Source of the DNA: Anaerofilum faecale
Lineage (GTDB): Bacteria > Bacillota > Clostridia > Oscillospirales > Ruminococcaceae
Assembly: GCA_019114265.1 (NCBI GenBank)
Contig: DXFV01000012.1
Location: 37,267 to 101,266 of the forward strand
DNA length: 64,000 nt
Reading direction: 5' to 3'
Shown here: piece after piece, positions 1 to 7,323 of the stretch
Layout: every line of letters starts with the position of its first letter
Position numbering within the stretch: the stretch's first letter is position 1
Notes under the pieces: generated by a model
What the model saw: only the letters and a program-made list of their open reading frames with translations
Told to the model about the DNA's origin: nothing
The model's database searches: none
Translations under genes and position numbers: made by a program

Positions 1-314
1 CCGGTGTTGATCGGCTTTTCCTCGCCCTTCTTGAACACCCGGTAGCAGAATTCCATCTGCGCCGCCGTCGCCTTCACCAGGCGGCATTCCACCGTGATCT
101 CGTCCTCGTAGGTGCAGGGCAGCAGATACTTCGTCTCGATCTCCAAAAGCGGCGACAGCAGGCCCTTCTCCTCGATCTGGCCGTAGCTGGTGCCCAGCAT
201 CCGGGTGAACTCGGTGCGCGCCTGCTCGTACCACACCAGATAGTTGGCGTGGTGGGTGATGCCCATGCGGTCGGTCTCGGCATAGCGCACGGTGAGGTGT
301 GTGTTGTGGATCAT
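1..314 (-). CDS. acyl-CoA thioesterase, YbgC/4HBT hotdog family (C-terminus cut by window edge)
   Basis: Reverse-strand translation from the ATG at 314 begins MIHNTHLTVRYAETDRMGI and continues HHANYLVWYEQARTEF, the N-terminal strand-helix signature of YbgC/FadM-type hotdog thioesterases, which hydrolyse acyl-CoA thioesters in the cytoplasm. The Asp of YAETDRMG and the following HHANY match the family's active-site region. An AGGAGG lies a few bases upstream of the ATG. About 104 residues are visible and the 3' end runs off the window, so total length (usually 130-145) cannot be checked. It lies downstream of ilvE on the same strand but behind a terminator. The natural substrate is unknown. 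Confidence 0.85.
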   Translation of the reverse strand, partial: MIHNTHLTVRYAETDRMGITHHANYLVWYEQARTEFTRMLGTSYGQIEEKGLLSPLLEIETKYLLPCTYEDEITVECRLVKATAAQMEFCYRVFKKGEEKPINT

Positions 315-332
315 AGCGTCCTCCTCTGTCTG

Positions 333-362
333 CAAAAAGGCCCCGGCTGCATGCGCCGGGGC
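333..362 (-). terminator. Rho-independent terminator of ilvE
   Basis: An 8-bp GC stem (GCCCCGGC/GCCGGGGC, 340-347 with 355-362) around a 7-nt loop is followed on the minus strand by a run of five T (complement of 334-338). It lies 15 bp beyond the ilvE stop. Confidence 0.75.
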
Positions 363-376
363 GATGGGTTGCGAAA

Positions 377-1441
377 TCAGATCTCCTGGGTCCAGCCGCG
401 GTCGTCGGGCAGGCGTCCCCACTGGATGCCGGTGAGGGTGTCGTACAGCTTCTGGGTGACCGGGCCGATCTGGCCGCCGTTGATGTGGGCGCTCTCGCCC
501 TCATACACCAGCTCGCCCACCGGGCTGATGACAGCCGCGGTGCCGGTGCCGAACACTTCCTCCAGCTTGCCGTCGCGGGCGGCGGCCATCACGTCGGCGA
601 TGGCCAGGCGCCCCTCGTTCACGGTGTAGCCCCAGTCGCGCAGCAGCTCGATGCAGCTCATGCGGGTGATGCCCGGCAGCACGGTGCCCACCGTGGCGGC
701 GGTGTAGATCTGGCCGTCGATCTTGAAGAAGATGTTCATGCTGCCCACCTCCTCCACATATTTGCGCTCGACGCCGTCCAGCCACAGCACCTGGCTGAAG
801 CCCAGCTGGTGGGCCTTCTCGCTGGCGATGATGCTGGCCGCGTAGTTGCCGCCGCACTTGATGTAGCCGGTGCCGCCCGGGGCGGCGCGGACATACTCGT
901 CCTCCACGTAGATGCGCACCGGGTTGATGCCCTCGGCGTAGTAGGCGCCGGAGGGGGAGGCGATGACGATGAACTGGTACCGGGCCGACGCCTTCACGCC
1001 CAGCACCGCCTCGGTGGCGATGGTGAAGGGGCGCAGGTACAGGCTGGTGCCGTCGGTGTGGGGCACCCACGCCTCGTCCACCTGCACCAGCGCGCGCACC
1101 GCCTGGACGAAATCCTCCACCGGGATCTCGGGGATGCACAGGCGCTGGTGGGTGCTCTGCATGCGGGCGGCGTTCTTTTCGGGGCGGAACAGCTGCACCT
1201 TGCCGTCGGCACGGCGGTAGGCCTTCATGCCCTCGAAACACTCCTGCGCATAGTGGAACACCAGCGCGGCCGGGTCCAGCACCAGCGGCGCATAGGGCAC
1301 GATGCGGGCGTCGTGCCAGCCTTTGCCCTCGGTGTAGTCCATCACGAACATGTGGTCGGTGAAGAGATTGCCGAACCCCAGCGCCGTTTCGTCGGCGGGC
1401 TTTGCCTTGGGGGCGGTCGTGCGTTCAATACGGATTTCCAT
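377..1441 (-). CDS. ilvE: branched-chain amino acid aminotransferase
   Basis: 354 residues, the usual size of class IV PLP aminotransferases of the BCAT type. It transfers amino groups between Leu/Ile/Val and 2-oxoglutarate, the last step of branched-chain amino-acid synthesis and the first of their breakdown, in the cytoplasm. Visible family motifs are FEGMKAYRRADG near residue 88, YLRPF near 135, the segment around KCGGNYAAS that carries the family's GGNYA signature, and the EVGSMNIFF block. The ATG at 1441 follows a GGGAAAGAG-type ribosome site and its own consensus promoter. It is monocistronic, ending in a terminator. No other ilv genes are nearby. Identification is firm; direction of the reaction in vivo is inferred. 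Confidence 0.95.
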   Translation of the reverse strand: MEIRIERTTAPKAKPADETALGFGNLFTDHMFVMDYTEGKGWHDARIVPYAPLVLDPAALVFHYAQECFEGMKAYRRADGKVQLFRPEKNAARMQSTHQRLCIPEIPVEDFVQAVRALVQVDEAWVPHTDGTSLYLRPFTIATEAVLGVKASARYQFIVIASPSGAYYAEGINPVRIYVEDEYVRAAPGGTGYIKCGGNYAASIIASEKAHQLGFSQVLWLDGVERKYVEEVGSMNIFFKIDGQIYTAATVGTVLPGITRMSCIELLRDWGYTVNEGRLAIADVMAAARDGKLEEVFGTGTAAVISPVGELVYEGESAHINGGQIGPVTQKLYDTLTGIQWGRLPDDRGWTQEI

Positions 1442-1490
1442 ACTTTCTCACTCTTTCCCTTGGCCGGAAACAAACCGGCGCTTTTCCCCT

Positions 1491-1519
1491 ATTGTAATCC
1501 CCGCGCGCCCGCTTGACAA
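1491..1519 (-). promoter_or_regulatory. sigma-A type promoter of ilvE
   Basis: On the minus strand TTGTCA (1519-1514), a 17-bp spacer, then TACAAT (1496-1491), about 50 bp upstream of the ilvE ATG. Five of six bases match consensus in both hexamers. Confidence 0.8.
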
Positions 1520-1534
1520 TGGGTAAAAATGCAC

Positions 1535-1580
1535 AAAACCTCCGCTTTGTCCCGGACTGGGATGCAAAACGGCGGTTTTT
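1535..1580 (-). terminator. terminator downstream of the sortase gene
   Basis: Long imperfect stem (AAAACCTCCGCTTTGTCCC at 1535-1553 against 1559-1579) lying just past the sortase stop; the stem is AT-rich at its base and the minus-strand side ends in GGTTTTG then TTTTT. It also separates this gene from the ilvE promoter. Confidence 0.65.
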
Positions 1581-1608
1581 ATGCGTGCAGTATGCAAGAG
1601 AGATGCGT

Positions 1609-2373
1609 TTATTCGGCCGCGTCGGTCACCAGACGGGCGGTGACCACGAAGCGCTCGTCGGCCGGGCCGTTGGTGCAGGTGACCAGCGAGATCAGCTTGT
1701 CGCCGTACTGGGGCACCACATTGGTGACGACGGCGCTCTTGCGGATCATCTGGCTGATGTAGGTGTTGAAAGCATCCTCGCTCTCCGGCTCGATCATCTT
1801 CCAGAAGCAGAACTCGCCCTCGGAGGGCTCGGCGGCGCTGGCGTAGTAGGAGGCCACCACCTCATATTCCTGCTCGGCGTTCAGGGTGTCGAACCGGATG
1901 GTGGGGTGGTTCTCGTAGAATTCCTGGTCGCGGTAGTTCATGATGTCGGCAAACATGGTCTTGTTCTTCATGTTGTGGCCGTAGATCATGATGTGGGTGG
2001 TGGGGGGGTCCAGCTTGCAGTTCGCCTCGATGAAGGGCAGGCCGCTGTAGGCATACTGCTTGTCGAAGCCCAGATGCAGATACCGCTCCGGCTCGTCGGG
2101 GGTGTGCATCACCGGGTAGTTGATGTGGGTGCCGTCGATGGAGATCCAGCCGGCCATATCGCCGTTCTGCTCGGCCAGCTTTTTGTATCCCTCCAGGCGC
2201 GACACCGGGGGCTCGCCCGATTCCGGCTGGGTCACTTCCATAGCCAGCTTGTCCAGCGCGTTCTGTTCGGTGTATCCGCGCCAGAAATACTGCCCCAGCA
2301 GCACCGCGCACACCACCGCGCAGCCGATGCATCCCAGCAGCGCCACCCAGTACAGGATCTTTTTGGCTTTCAC
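1609..2373 (-). CDS. srtB: class B sortase (transpeptidase)
   Basis: 254 residues from a GTG start. Residues about 7-29 form one membrane-spanning segment, and the rest is an extracytoplasmic sortase fold. The triad is visible: His in IYGHNM, Cys in LVTCTN and Arg in DERFVVTAR near the C-terminus. The length and the insert before the Cys fit class B, enzymes that anchor surface proteins to peptidoglycan. An upstream in-frame ATG at 2445 would lie inside the promoter, so the GTG at 2373, which follows GGGAGCGG, is preferred. No sorting-signal substrate or pilin is nearby; the substrate is unknown. Confidence 0.88.
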   Translation of the reverse strand: MKAKKILYWVALLGCIGCAVVCAVLLGQYFWRGYTEQNALDKLAMEVTQPESGEPPVSRLEGYKKLAEQNGDMAGWISIDGTHINYPVMHTPDEPERYLHLGFDKQYAYSGLPFIEANCKLDPPTTHIMIYGHNMKNKTMFADIMNYRDQEFYENHPTIRFDTLNAEQEYEVVASYYASAAEPSEGEFCFWKMIEPESEDAFNTYISQMIRKSAVVTNVVPQYGDKLISLVTCTNGPADERFVVTARLVTDAAE

Positions 2374-2424
2374 TTGCAACCGCTCCCTTGCTTCGCCGTT
2401 GTGCAGAAACAGGCGTTTTCTCCT

Positions 2425-2453
2425 ATTGTACAGGCAAACGCGCAAAATGGCAA
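2425..2453 (-). promoter_or_regulatory. sigma-A type promoter of the sortase gene
   Basis: Minus-strand TTGCCA (2453-2448), 17-bp spacer, TACAAT (2430-2425). The start of transcription would fall near 2418, which excludes the in-frame ATG at 2445 as the start of the sortase. Confidence 0.8.
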
Positions 2454-2479
2454 ATGAAATTTGAAAAACAATATTTCTT

Positions 2480-2494
2480 TATCGAAAAACGATA
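2480..2494. promoter_or_regulatory. candidate operator TATCG-AAAAA-CGATA
   Basis: A perfect 5-bp inverted repeat (TATCG, 5-nt A spacer, CGATA) just upstream of the -35 box of the DUF2975/XRE operon; a further CGATA half-site lies at 2511-2515 in the promoter spacer. Inferred target of the small XRE-type regulator encoded at 3036-3248. Confidence 0.5.
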
Positions 2495-2502
2495 AAAAAC
2501 TC

Positions 2503-2531
2503 TTGCAATTCGATAAGGCACATGGTATACT
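2503..2531 (+). promoter_or_regulatory. promoter of the DUF2975 operon
   Basis: TTGCAA (2503-2508), 17-bp spacer, TATACT (2526-2531), about 37 bp ahead of the first ATG. It is divergent from the sortase promoter 50 bp away. Confidence 0.8.
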
Positions 2532-2567
2532 GGGGCCAAACAGAAACACAAGGGGAGGCAATCTGCC

Positions 2568-3020
2568 ATGAAATGGAACGAGAAATACAGCATTCGGCTT
2601 TCCAAGGTGTGCGTGGCGCTGTTTGCGCTGACGGTGGTGGCGCTGGCGCTGACGGCGCCGTGGGTGGTGAACTGGTTTGTGAAGTTCAGCCGGGCGATGC
2701 TGCTGGGGCGGGAGCACTTTCTGCTGATGAGCATCTATGCGGCGGTGCCCCCGGCGCTGGTGGTGCTGTGGCTGCTGTGGCGGCTGCTGGGCAACCTGCA
2801 GAAGGGCAGGGTGTTCATCCCGCAGAACGCGGCCTATCTGCGCGGGGTGAGCTGGTGCTGCATCGCGGCGGCAGGCATCTGTCTGGCCAGCGGGCTGTAC
2901 TATCTGCCGTTTCTGCTGGTGGCTGTGCTGGCGGGATTCATGGCGCTGATCGTGCGGGTGGTGAAAAACGTGTTTGAACAGGCCATCATCCTGCAGGACG
3001 ACGCCGACTATACCATATAA
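2568..3020 (+). CDS. DUF2975 family membrane protein
   Basis: 150 residues with four hydrophobic segments (roughly 13-35, 48-70, 90-110 and 112-130), matching DUF2975 integral membrane proteins that are almost always encoded next to a small Cro/CI-type regulator, as here. The gene has an AGGGGAGG ribosome site and begins ATGAAATGG. Function of the family is not established; the pairing suggests a membrane component of a regulated stress or signalling module. It is the first gene of a four-gene rightward operon. Confidence 0.75.
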   Translation: MKWNEKYSIRLSKVCVALFALTVVALALTAPWVVNWFVKFSRAMLLGREHFLLMSIYAAVPPALVVLWLLWRLLGNLQKGRVFIPQNAAYLRGVSWCCIAAAGICLASGLYYLPFLLVAVLAGFMALIVRVVKNVFEQAIILQDDADYTI

Positions 3021-3035
3021 AGAGAGGGTGATCAC

Positions 3036-3248
3036 ATGGGCATCGTCGTGAACCTGGATGTGATGATGGCAAAGCGCAAGATCACCGCCGGCGAACTGGC
3101 CGACCGGGTGGGAATCACGCCGGCCAATCTGTCCATCCTGAAAAACAACAAGGCGAAGGCGGTGCGGTTCTCCACGCTGGCGGCGCTCTGCCGCGCGCTG
3201 GACTGCCAGCCTGCCGACCTTCTGGAATACGAACCCGACCCGGAATAA
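3036..3248 (+). CDS. small XRE/Cro-CI transcriptional regulator (YozG-like)
   Basis: 70 residues forming a single helix-turn-helix domain. The recognition helix region is ITAGELADRVGITPANLSIL, followed by the typical tail LAALCRALDCQPADLLEYEPD. It starts 15 bp after the DUF2975 stop with a GAGAGGGTGA ribosome site. Such minimal regulators bind short inverted repeats; the TATCG-N5-CGATA repeat upstream of the operon is the likely target, which would make it autoregulatory. No ligand domain is present. Confidence 0.85.
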   Translation: MGIVVNLDVMMAKRKITAGELADRVGITPANLSILKNNKAKAVRFSTLAALCRALDCQPADLLEYEPDPE

Positions 3249-3282
3249 TCCGGGCGCAGCTTTTACGACAGGAGAACTGACA

Positions 3283-4629
3283 ATGGAAAACAATAAATTT
3301 GAGGGCGCAAACAGCACCCTCTGTTCCAGTGCACCCAAAAACAGCCTTCCCCGCACCGGAAGCTACGCCACACTGGCGGGCATCGGGCTGGCGCTGGGCG
3401 TTATGTATGTGGAAACAATGCTGAACAACTACGTCTGGCTGGGGGATCTTTTCAACCGGTATGACCAGTGCGCATGGGTGGGCATCGCGCTGTTCGCGCT
3501 GCTGTTCGTGGGCAGCGTGGAGATCTGGGCGCGCTGCACCCACCGCAAAGCCGCCAGAGACACCGGCTTCTGGCTGGCGGTGACGGCGGCGCTGGCGGTC
3601 GCGCATCTGGCGGGCGGGCACATCGCGCTGTACCGGATGAGCGCGCTGCCGGGATTGCTTCTGCACTGCGCGGCGGTGTACTGGGCGATGTGCCGTCTGG
3701 GGGCGGTGCAGGAGGGCACCGGCGCGCTGACCCCGGTGGAGCTGCTGTGGGGCTTTGTGGTGCTTCCGTTCGGCAATTTTGTAAGCTGGATCGCAGCCAT
3801 CGGCGGATGGATGCTGCAGCGGTGGCCGCGCAAAAAGGGCACCGGCAAAACGCTGCTGGCGGTGGTGCTGGGGGCGGTGTTCGCGCTGCCGGTGCTGGTA
3901 TGGGCGGCCAAGCTGCTGGCCGGTGCGGACCCCGCTTTTGGACAGATGGCGTGGGGACTGGTGCACTGGTTCGAGCACCTGCTCACCTTCCTGCCGGACG
4001 GCTGGCGGCTGACGGTCTGGCTGCTGTGCGGATGCTGGCTTTCGGGGCTGCTGCTGGGCTGCTGCCGCCAAAGCCAAAATCCCATCACACTGCGCGGCAT
4101 GGAGGCCGGGATGCAGCCGCTGCGGCTGGTTCCGGGCGCGGCAACCGCCACCGTGCTGGCGATGTTCTGCGGGCTGTATCTGCTGTTCTTCGCGGTGCGT
4201 CTGGGCAGCGTGCTGGGACTGGTGCAGGGCGCTCTGCCCGACGCGGCGGCCGCGGCCGAAAGCGCGCGGGAGGGATTTTTCCAGCTGTGCGTGGTGGCCG
4301 GGCTGAACCTGGCGGTGCTGGCGGCGGCGTCCAAGCTGAACCGCCGCCCGCTGCGCCAGGTGAAGCCGCTGCGCGCGCTGGGGCTGGCGCTGTGCGCGGC
4401 GAACCTCGTCTTTGCGGCGCTGGCCGGCAGCGAGCTGGCGGTGTATCTGCGCTTTGGGCTCACCGGCAAGCGGCTGCTGGCCGGGTACGGCATCGCGGTG
4501 ACGGCCATCTGGTCGGCGCTGGCGCTGGCCACCCTGCTGCGTCCGCGGCGGGCGGTGCGCTGGGCGATCCTCACGGCGGCGGCGCTGTTCTGCGCGATCT
4601 GCTTCGTACCGCTCGGCTGGATGGCCTGA
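3283..4629 (+). CDS. polytopic membrane protein with DUF4173-like C-terminal region
   Basis: 448 residues with about ten hydrophobic segments across the whole length and an N-terminal cytoplasmic tail of some 25 residues. The segment SAREGFFQLCVVAGLNLAV in the second half matches the conserved core of DUF4153/DUF4173 membrane proteins. It carries an ACAGGAGAA ribosome site and sits 34 bp after the XRE regulator, so probably shares its promoter. Function unknown. The family assignment rests on one motif and on topology, hence moderate confidence. Confidence 0.6.
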   Translation: MENNKFEGANSTLCSSAPKNSLPRTGSYATLAGIGLALGVMYVETMLNNYVWLGDLFNRYDQCAWVGIALFALLFVGSVEIWARCTHRKAARDTGFWLAVTAALAVAHLAGGHIALYRMSALPGLLLHCAAVYWAMCRLGAVQEGTGALTPVELLWGFVVLPFGNFVSWIAAIGGWMLQRWPRKKGTGKTLLAVVLGAVFALPVLVWAAKLLAGADPAFGQMAWGLVHWFEHLLTFLPDGWRLTVWLLCGCWLSGLLLGCCRQSQNPITLRGMEAGMQPLRLVPGAATATVLAMFCGLYLLFFAVRLGSVLGLVQGALPDAAAAAESAREGFFQLCVVAGLNLAVLAAASKLNRRPLRQVKPLRALGLALCAANLVFAALAGSELAVYLRFGLTGKRLLAGYGIAVTAIWSALALATLLRPRRAVRWAILTAAALFCAICFVPLGWMA

Positions 4630-4651
4630 GGCCGGGAAAGGAGGCACTTTT

Positions 4652-5293
4652 ATGGACCGAAAAACCGGTTCCCCGCTGCGCACGGCGGGACGGAGCGCCC
4701 TGCTGATGGCCTGTTTCGCGCTGCTGGCGGCGGGCTTTCTCTGGCGGCTGGGGCGCGGCATCGCGCTGGCCGACAGCCAGCCGGCCCGGTATCTGCCCGC
4801 CTGGCTGACCTGGGCGCAGGTGATCGCGCTGCCGGTCTGCATGCTGGGCTTCGTGACGGCGGTGGTGGCGGGGATGGTGCTGACGCGCCGCCCGCGCCTG
4901 ACAGCCGCGCTGCAGATCGGGTGCCTGGTGCTGGCGCTGGCGCTGGGCGGCCTGCTGGCGGCGAGCGTGCTGACGAACCCGCTGCAGGACCACCGCATCG
5001 ACATCACCGTCCCGGCCGGGAGCACGGCGGCGGTGTATTCCAACACCGAGGTCTGTCCGCGGCAGAGCACCGTCTACGTCCGCCCGGGCGAAGGGCTGGG
5101 CGACGCCGAGGCGGTGCTGACGCCGGTGGACGGCGGCGAGACGGTGTCCGCCTACATCACCCCCGGCATCCAGATGGGGCTGAAGGTGGAGAAGGGCGCG
5201 TGGTACCGCGTGGGGCTCACGATGCAGAACGACACCGACCGGCCGGTGCAGGTGTCGGTGATTCTGCGCGGGGTGCAGGTGCGCATCGAGTGA
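4652..5293 (+). CDS. membrane protein of unknown function, last gene of the DUF2975 operon
   Basis: 213 residues with three hydrophobic segments in the first half (about 15-32, 50-72 and 83-105), followed by a soluble C-terminal domain of about 100 residues rich in beta-forming residues and Val/Thr, probably extracytoplasmic. I do not recognise the family. An AAAGGAGG ribosome site precedes the ATG, and the 22-bp gap to the previous gene indicates co-transcription. Confidence 0.6.
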   Translation: MDRKTGSPLRTAGRSALLMACFALLAAGFLWRLGRGIALADSQPARYLPAWLTWAQVIALPVCMLGFVTAVVAGMVLTRRPRLTAALQIGCLVLALALGGLLAASVLTNPLQDHRIDITVPAGSTAAVYSNTEVCPRQSTVYVRPGEGLGDAEAVLTPVDGGETVSAYITPGIQMGLKVEKGAWYRVGLTMQNDTDRPVQVSVILRGVQVRIE

Positions 5294-5331
5294 GCTTTTT
5301 CCCAAAGGCGGCTTCAGCCTCCCGCGCCGTC

Positions 5332-5482
5332 GGCTTCCCCCTGGGGGGAAGCTGTCAGGCGCAGCCTGACTGATGAGGGGAGAGCTTGCCCCTTTGCGCC
5401 GGGGATGGCGCGGAGGAAGGGGGACAGACCCGACCTCATCCGCCCCCTTCGGGGGCACCTTCCCCTGCCAGGGGAAGGCGTT
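5332..5482. repeat. interspersed double-hairpin repeat, A and B units in inverted arrangement
   Basis: Unit A (5332-5380): hairpin GGCTTCCCC/GGGGAAGC, then TG, hairpin TCAGGC/GCCTGA, then CTGATGAGGGG. Unit B (5432-5482), inverted: CCTCATC, hairpin GCCCCC/GGGGGC, hairpin CCTTCCCCT/AGGGGAAGG. The roughly 50-bp spacer recurs almost unchanged, in the opposite orientation, at 42341-42393. Located between convergent genes. Confidence 0.8.
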
Positions 5483-5551
5483 CAGTCCCCCCGCAAATAC
5501 AACGTCCCAGCAGGCAAAACGCCGCTTCCCGGCCAGGGAAGCGGCGTTTTT

Positions 5552-6373
5552 TCATCCCAGCGCCAGCACCTGCCGCACGGCGGCATCGTCCAGCTGCGGG
5601 AAGGGCACCACCGGCGCAGGCGCTCCGTCTGCCGGGCGCAGCGCCAGGCCCCAGGTGCCCAGCCCGTACCAGCTGCCGTTTTTGTAGCCGGTGTCCGGCT
5701 GGACGCCCTGCATCGCAAATCCCATCGCCCGGTGCAGCCCCTCGCTGGCGGGGTTCGGGATGGTCACCAGCGCGTAGGCGTTGTGCACCCCCTGCAGCTC
5801 CAGCAGGGCCAGCAGCGCGCCGTACAGGCGGCGGCCCCGCCCGGCGCCCGCCGCATCGTGCGCCAGATAGATGGTGGTCTCCACGTCCCAGGCGTAGGCT
5901 TCCCGCTCCTTCCAGCGGTGGGCGCAGGCAAATCCCAGCAGCCGCCCGGTGCGGTCTTTCAACAAAAGAAAGGGATAGGCGGCCGCGCTTTCGGCCACCC
6001 AGCGGGCGTATTCCTCCCCGCCGGGCAGGCTGGTGGCGAAGGTGGCCGCCGAGTGCTCCACATACCATCCGTACAGCTGCCGGATGGCGGGGGCGTCCTC
6101 CGCGCGCGCCAGCGACAGGCGCTCGTTTTTCCAGCCCTCGCACAGCGCCAGCTTCTGCGCGCGGGGCAGCTTTTTCAGCGCCGCCTCCCGCCGCAGCGCC
6201 ATCCCCCGGGACGGCATCGCCTGGGCAAAGGCCAGCGTCAGCGGGCCGCGCCCGCGGGTGTAGCGCGCGCCCTTTCCCGCCCGGTGGGCGGCAAGGCGGG
6301 CGAGGGGGTCGGGCGAATAACCGGCGTAGAGGCTGCCGTCGCCGCAGCGCACCAGATAGGCGAACTGGCTCAC
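5552..6373 (-). CDS. GIY-YIG endonuclease domain fused to a GNAT acetyltransferase
   Basis: 273 residues from a GTG that overlaps the upstream stop (GTGA). Residues 1-85 are a GIY-YIG nuclease domain of the UPF0213/YhbQ type (YLVRCGDGSLYAGYS, later ALRREAALKKL). Residues about 95-260 resemble phosphinothricin-type GNAT acetyltransferases: EDAPAIRQLYGWYVEHS, WDVETTIYLAHDAAGAGRGRRLY with the acetyl-CoA pyrophosphate loop GAGRGR, and HRAMGFAMQGV near the end. Both domains are intact, so the fusion is real and not a frameshift artefact. Acetyl acceptor and nucleic-acid target are unknown. It is translationally coupled to the MYG1-like gene. Confidence 0.8.
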   Translation of the reverse strand: MSQFAYLVRCGDGSLYAGYSPDPLARLAAHRAGKGARYTRGRGPLTLAFAQAMPSRGMALRREAALKKLPRAQKLALCEGWKNERLSLARAEDAPAIRQLYGWYVEHSAATFATSLPGGEEYARWVAESAAAYPFLLLKDRTGRLLGFACAHRWKEREAYAWDVETTIYLAHDAAGAGRGRRLYGALLALLELQGVHNAYALVTIPNPASEGLHRAMGFAMQGVQPDTGYKNGSWYGLGTWGLALRPADGAPAPVVPFPQLDDAAVRQVLALG

Positions 6374-7200
6374 ACCGATTCCCCCGCTGCAATGGCCGCG
6401 CGGCAGGCCGCCAGCGCGTCCTGCTTGGTTTCGGCGGTGATGAGGAACCGGCTGGCGTGGCAGAACCGCAGCCCCGCGATGCCGGAGAGCTCGGCCAGCT
6501 TTTCGGCCGGCTGCCCGGCCCAGGCGGCGGGGAAGGGCACCTTCAGACGGCGGGTCTGGCGGTCGTTCACCCCCTGCGCCGCAAAGCCGCCCCGCTGGCT
6601 GGGATACACCACGAATCGGATGTCCGCCTCGGGGGGCAGCAGCGTTTTCCAGGGCGCGTAGCGGGACAGCACCAGGATGCCGTCCCGCGCGCCGGGCAGC
6701 GCGCGCGCCACCAGCTCTTTGGCGCGCTGCACCGCCCGCACCTGCTCCAGCTGGTTTTCCAGGATCTGTGAAGCGAACTGCACCGCCCGCTCGAAGCACT
6801 CGTCGGCGCTCTCGGCGCTGTCCCACACCGGGTTGAAGCTGCCGATGGCGTCGGCCAGGGCGTTGTCGGCGCCGGTGCAGTCGTTCACGTCCAGGTTCTG
6901 CACGAACCGCTCGTCCAGCCAGGCCGCGCCGTCCCTGCCCACCAGCTCGGGGCCCAGCACCTGCCACAGCAGGCCGAAGGCCGCGTAGGGGTTGCCGTTG
7001 GGGCGCACCGGGCTGCCCGCGGCGTGGTGGTCGAACATGCCGTCGCCGATGTCGAACACGAGGCCGTCGAAGTTTTCCGGCACCGCAAAGCCGCGCAGGA
7101 TGCGGATGTCGGGGCGGATATGCCGCAGCAGCGCGGCCGAAAACACGTCGTCGGCGTGGAATTTGCCGCCGTGTGTGAATGCCTGTGCAGGCAGTTTCAT
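6370..7200 (-). CDS. MYG1 family (UPF0160) metal-dependent hydrolase
   Basis: 276 residues. The N-terminal THGGKFHADDVFSAALLR, FDIGDGMFDHH and later VNDRQTRR are characteristic of MYG1/UPF0160 proteins, which share a DHH-like fold; the eukaryotic member is a 3'-5' RNA exonuclease, while bacterial members are uncharacterised. The Asp/His residues of HADD and DHH that would bind metal are all present. The ATG at 7200 lies six bases from GAGGG, whereas the ATG at 7206 overlaps that site, so 7200 is preferred. It is followed, with a 4-bp overlap, by the GIY-YIG/GNAT fusion. Confidence 0.85.
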   Translation of the reverse strand: MKLPAQAFTHGGKFHADDVFSAALLRHIRPDIRILRGFAVPENFDGLVFDIGDGMFDHHAAGSPVRPNGNPYAAFGLLWQVLGPELVGRDGAAWLDERFVQNLDVNDCTGADNALADAIGSFNPVWDSAESADECFERAVQFASQILENQLEQVRAVQRAKELVARALPGARDGILVLSRYAPWKTLLPPEADIRFVVYPSQRGGFAAQGVNDRQTRRLKVPFPAAWAGQPAEKLAELSGIAGLRFCHASRFLITAETKQDALAACRAAIAAGESV

Positions 7201-7231
7201 AACCATCCCTCATTTCAGTGTAGTATCTATT

Positions 7232-7240
7232 AGTATACCA
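7232..7240 (-). promoter_or_regulatory. extended -10 promoter of the MYG1-like operon
   Basis: Minus-strand TGG-TATACT (7240-7232) about 30 bp before the ATG. No good -35 hexamer at 17 bp, but the TGn extension compensates. Confidence 0.55.
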
Positions 7241-7263
7241 CATTTCGCCCCCCGCGGCATACC

Positions 7264-7293
7264 CTGACAAGCACCCGCGTACTATGCTACAAT
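7264..7293 (+). promoter_or_regulatory. promoter of the amidase gene
   Basis: CTGACA (7264-7269), 18-bp spacer, TACAAT (7288-7293), 30 bp before the ATG at 7324; divergent from the MYG1 promoter. Confidence 0.7.
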
Positions 7294-7323
7294 AAGACAA
7301 ACCAAACAAGGAGCGTGTGCCCC

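Noticed and set aside
6374..7309. N-terminal extension of the GIY-YIG/GNAT gene across the MYG1 gene
   Set aside because: It is the MYG1 coding sequence in another frame, Arg/Gly/Pro-rich; the GTG at 6373 with coupled overlap is a better start.
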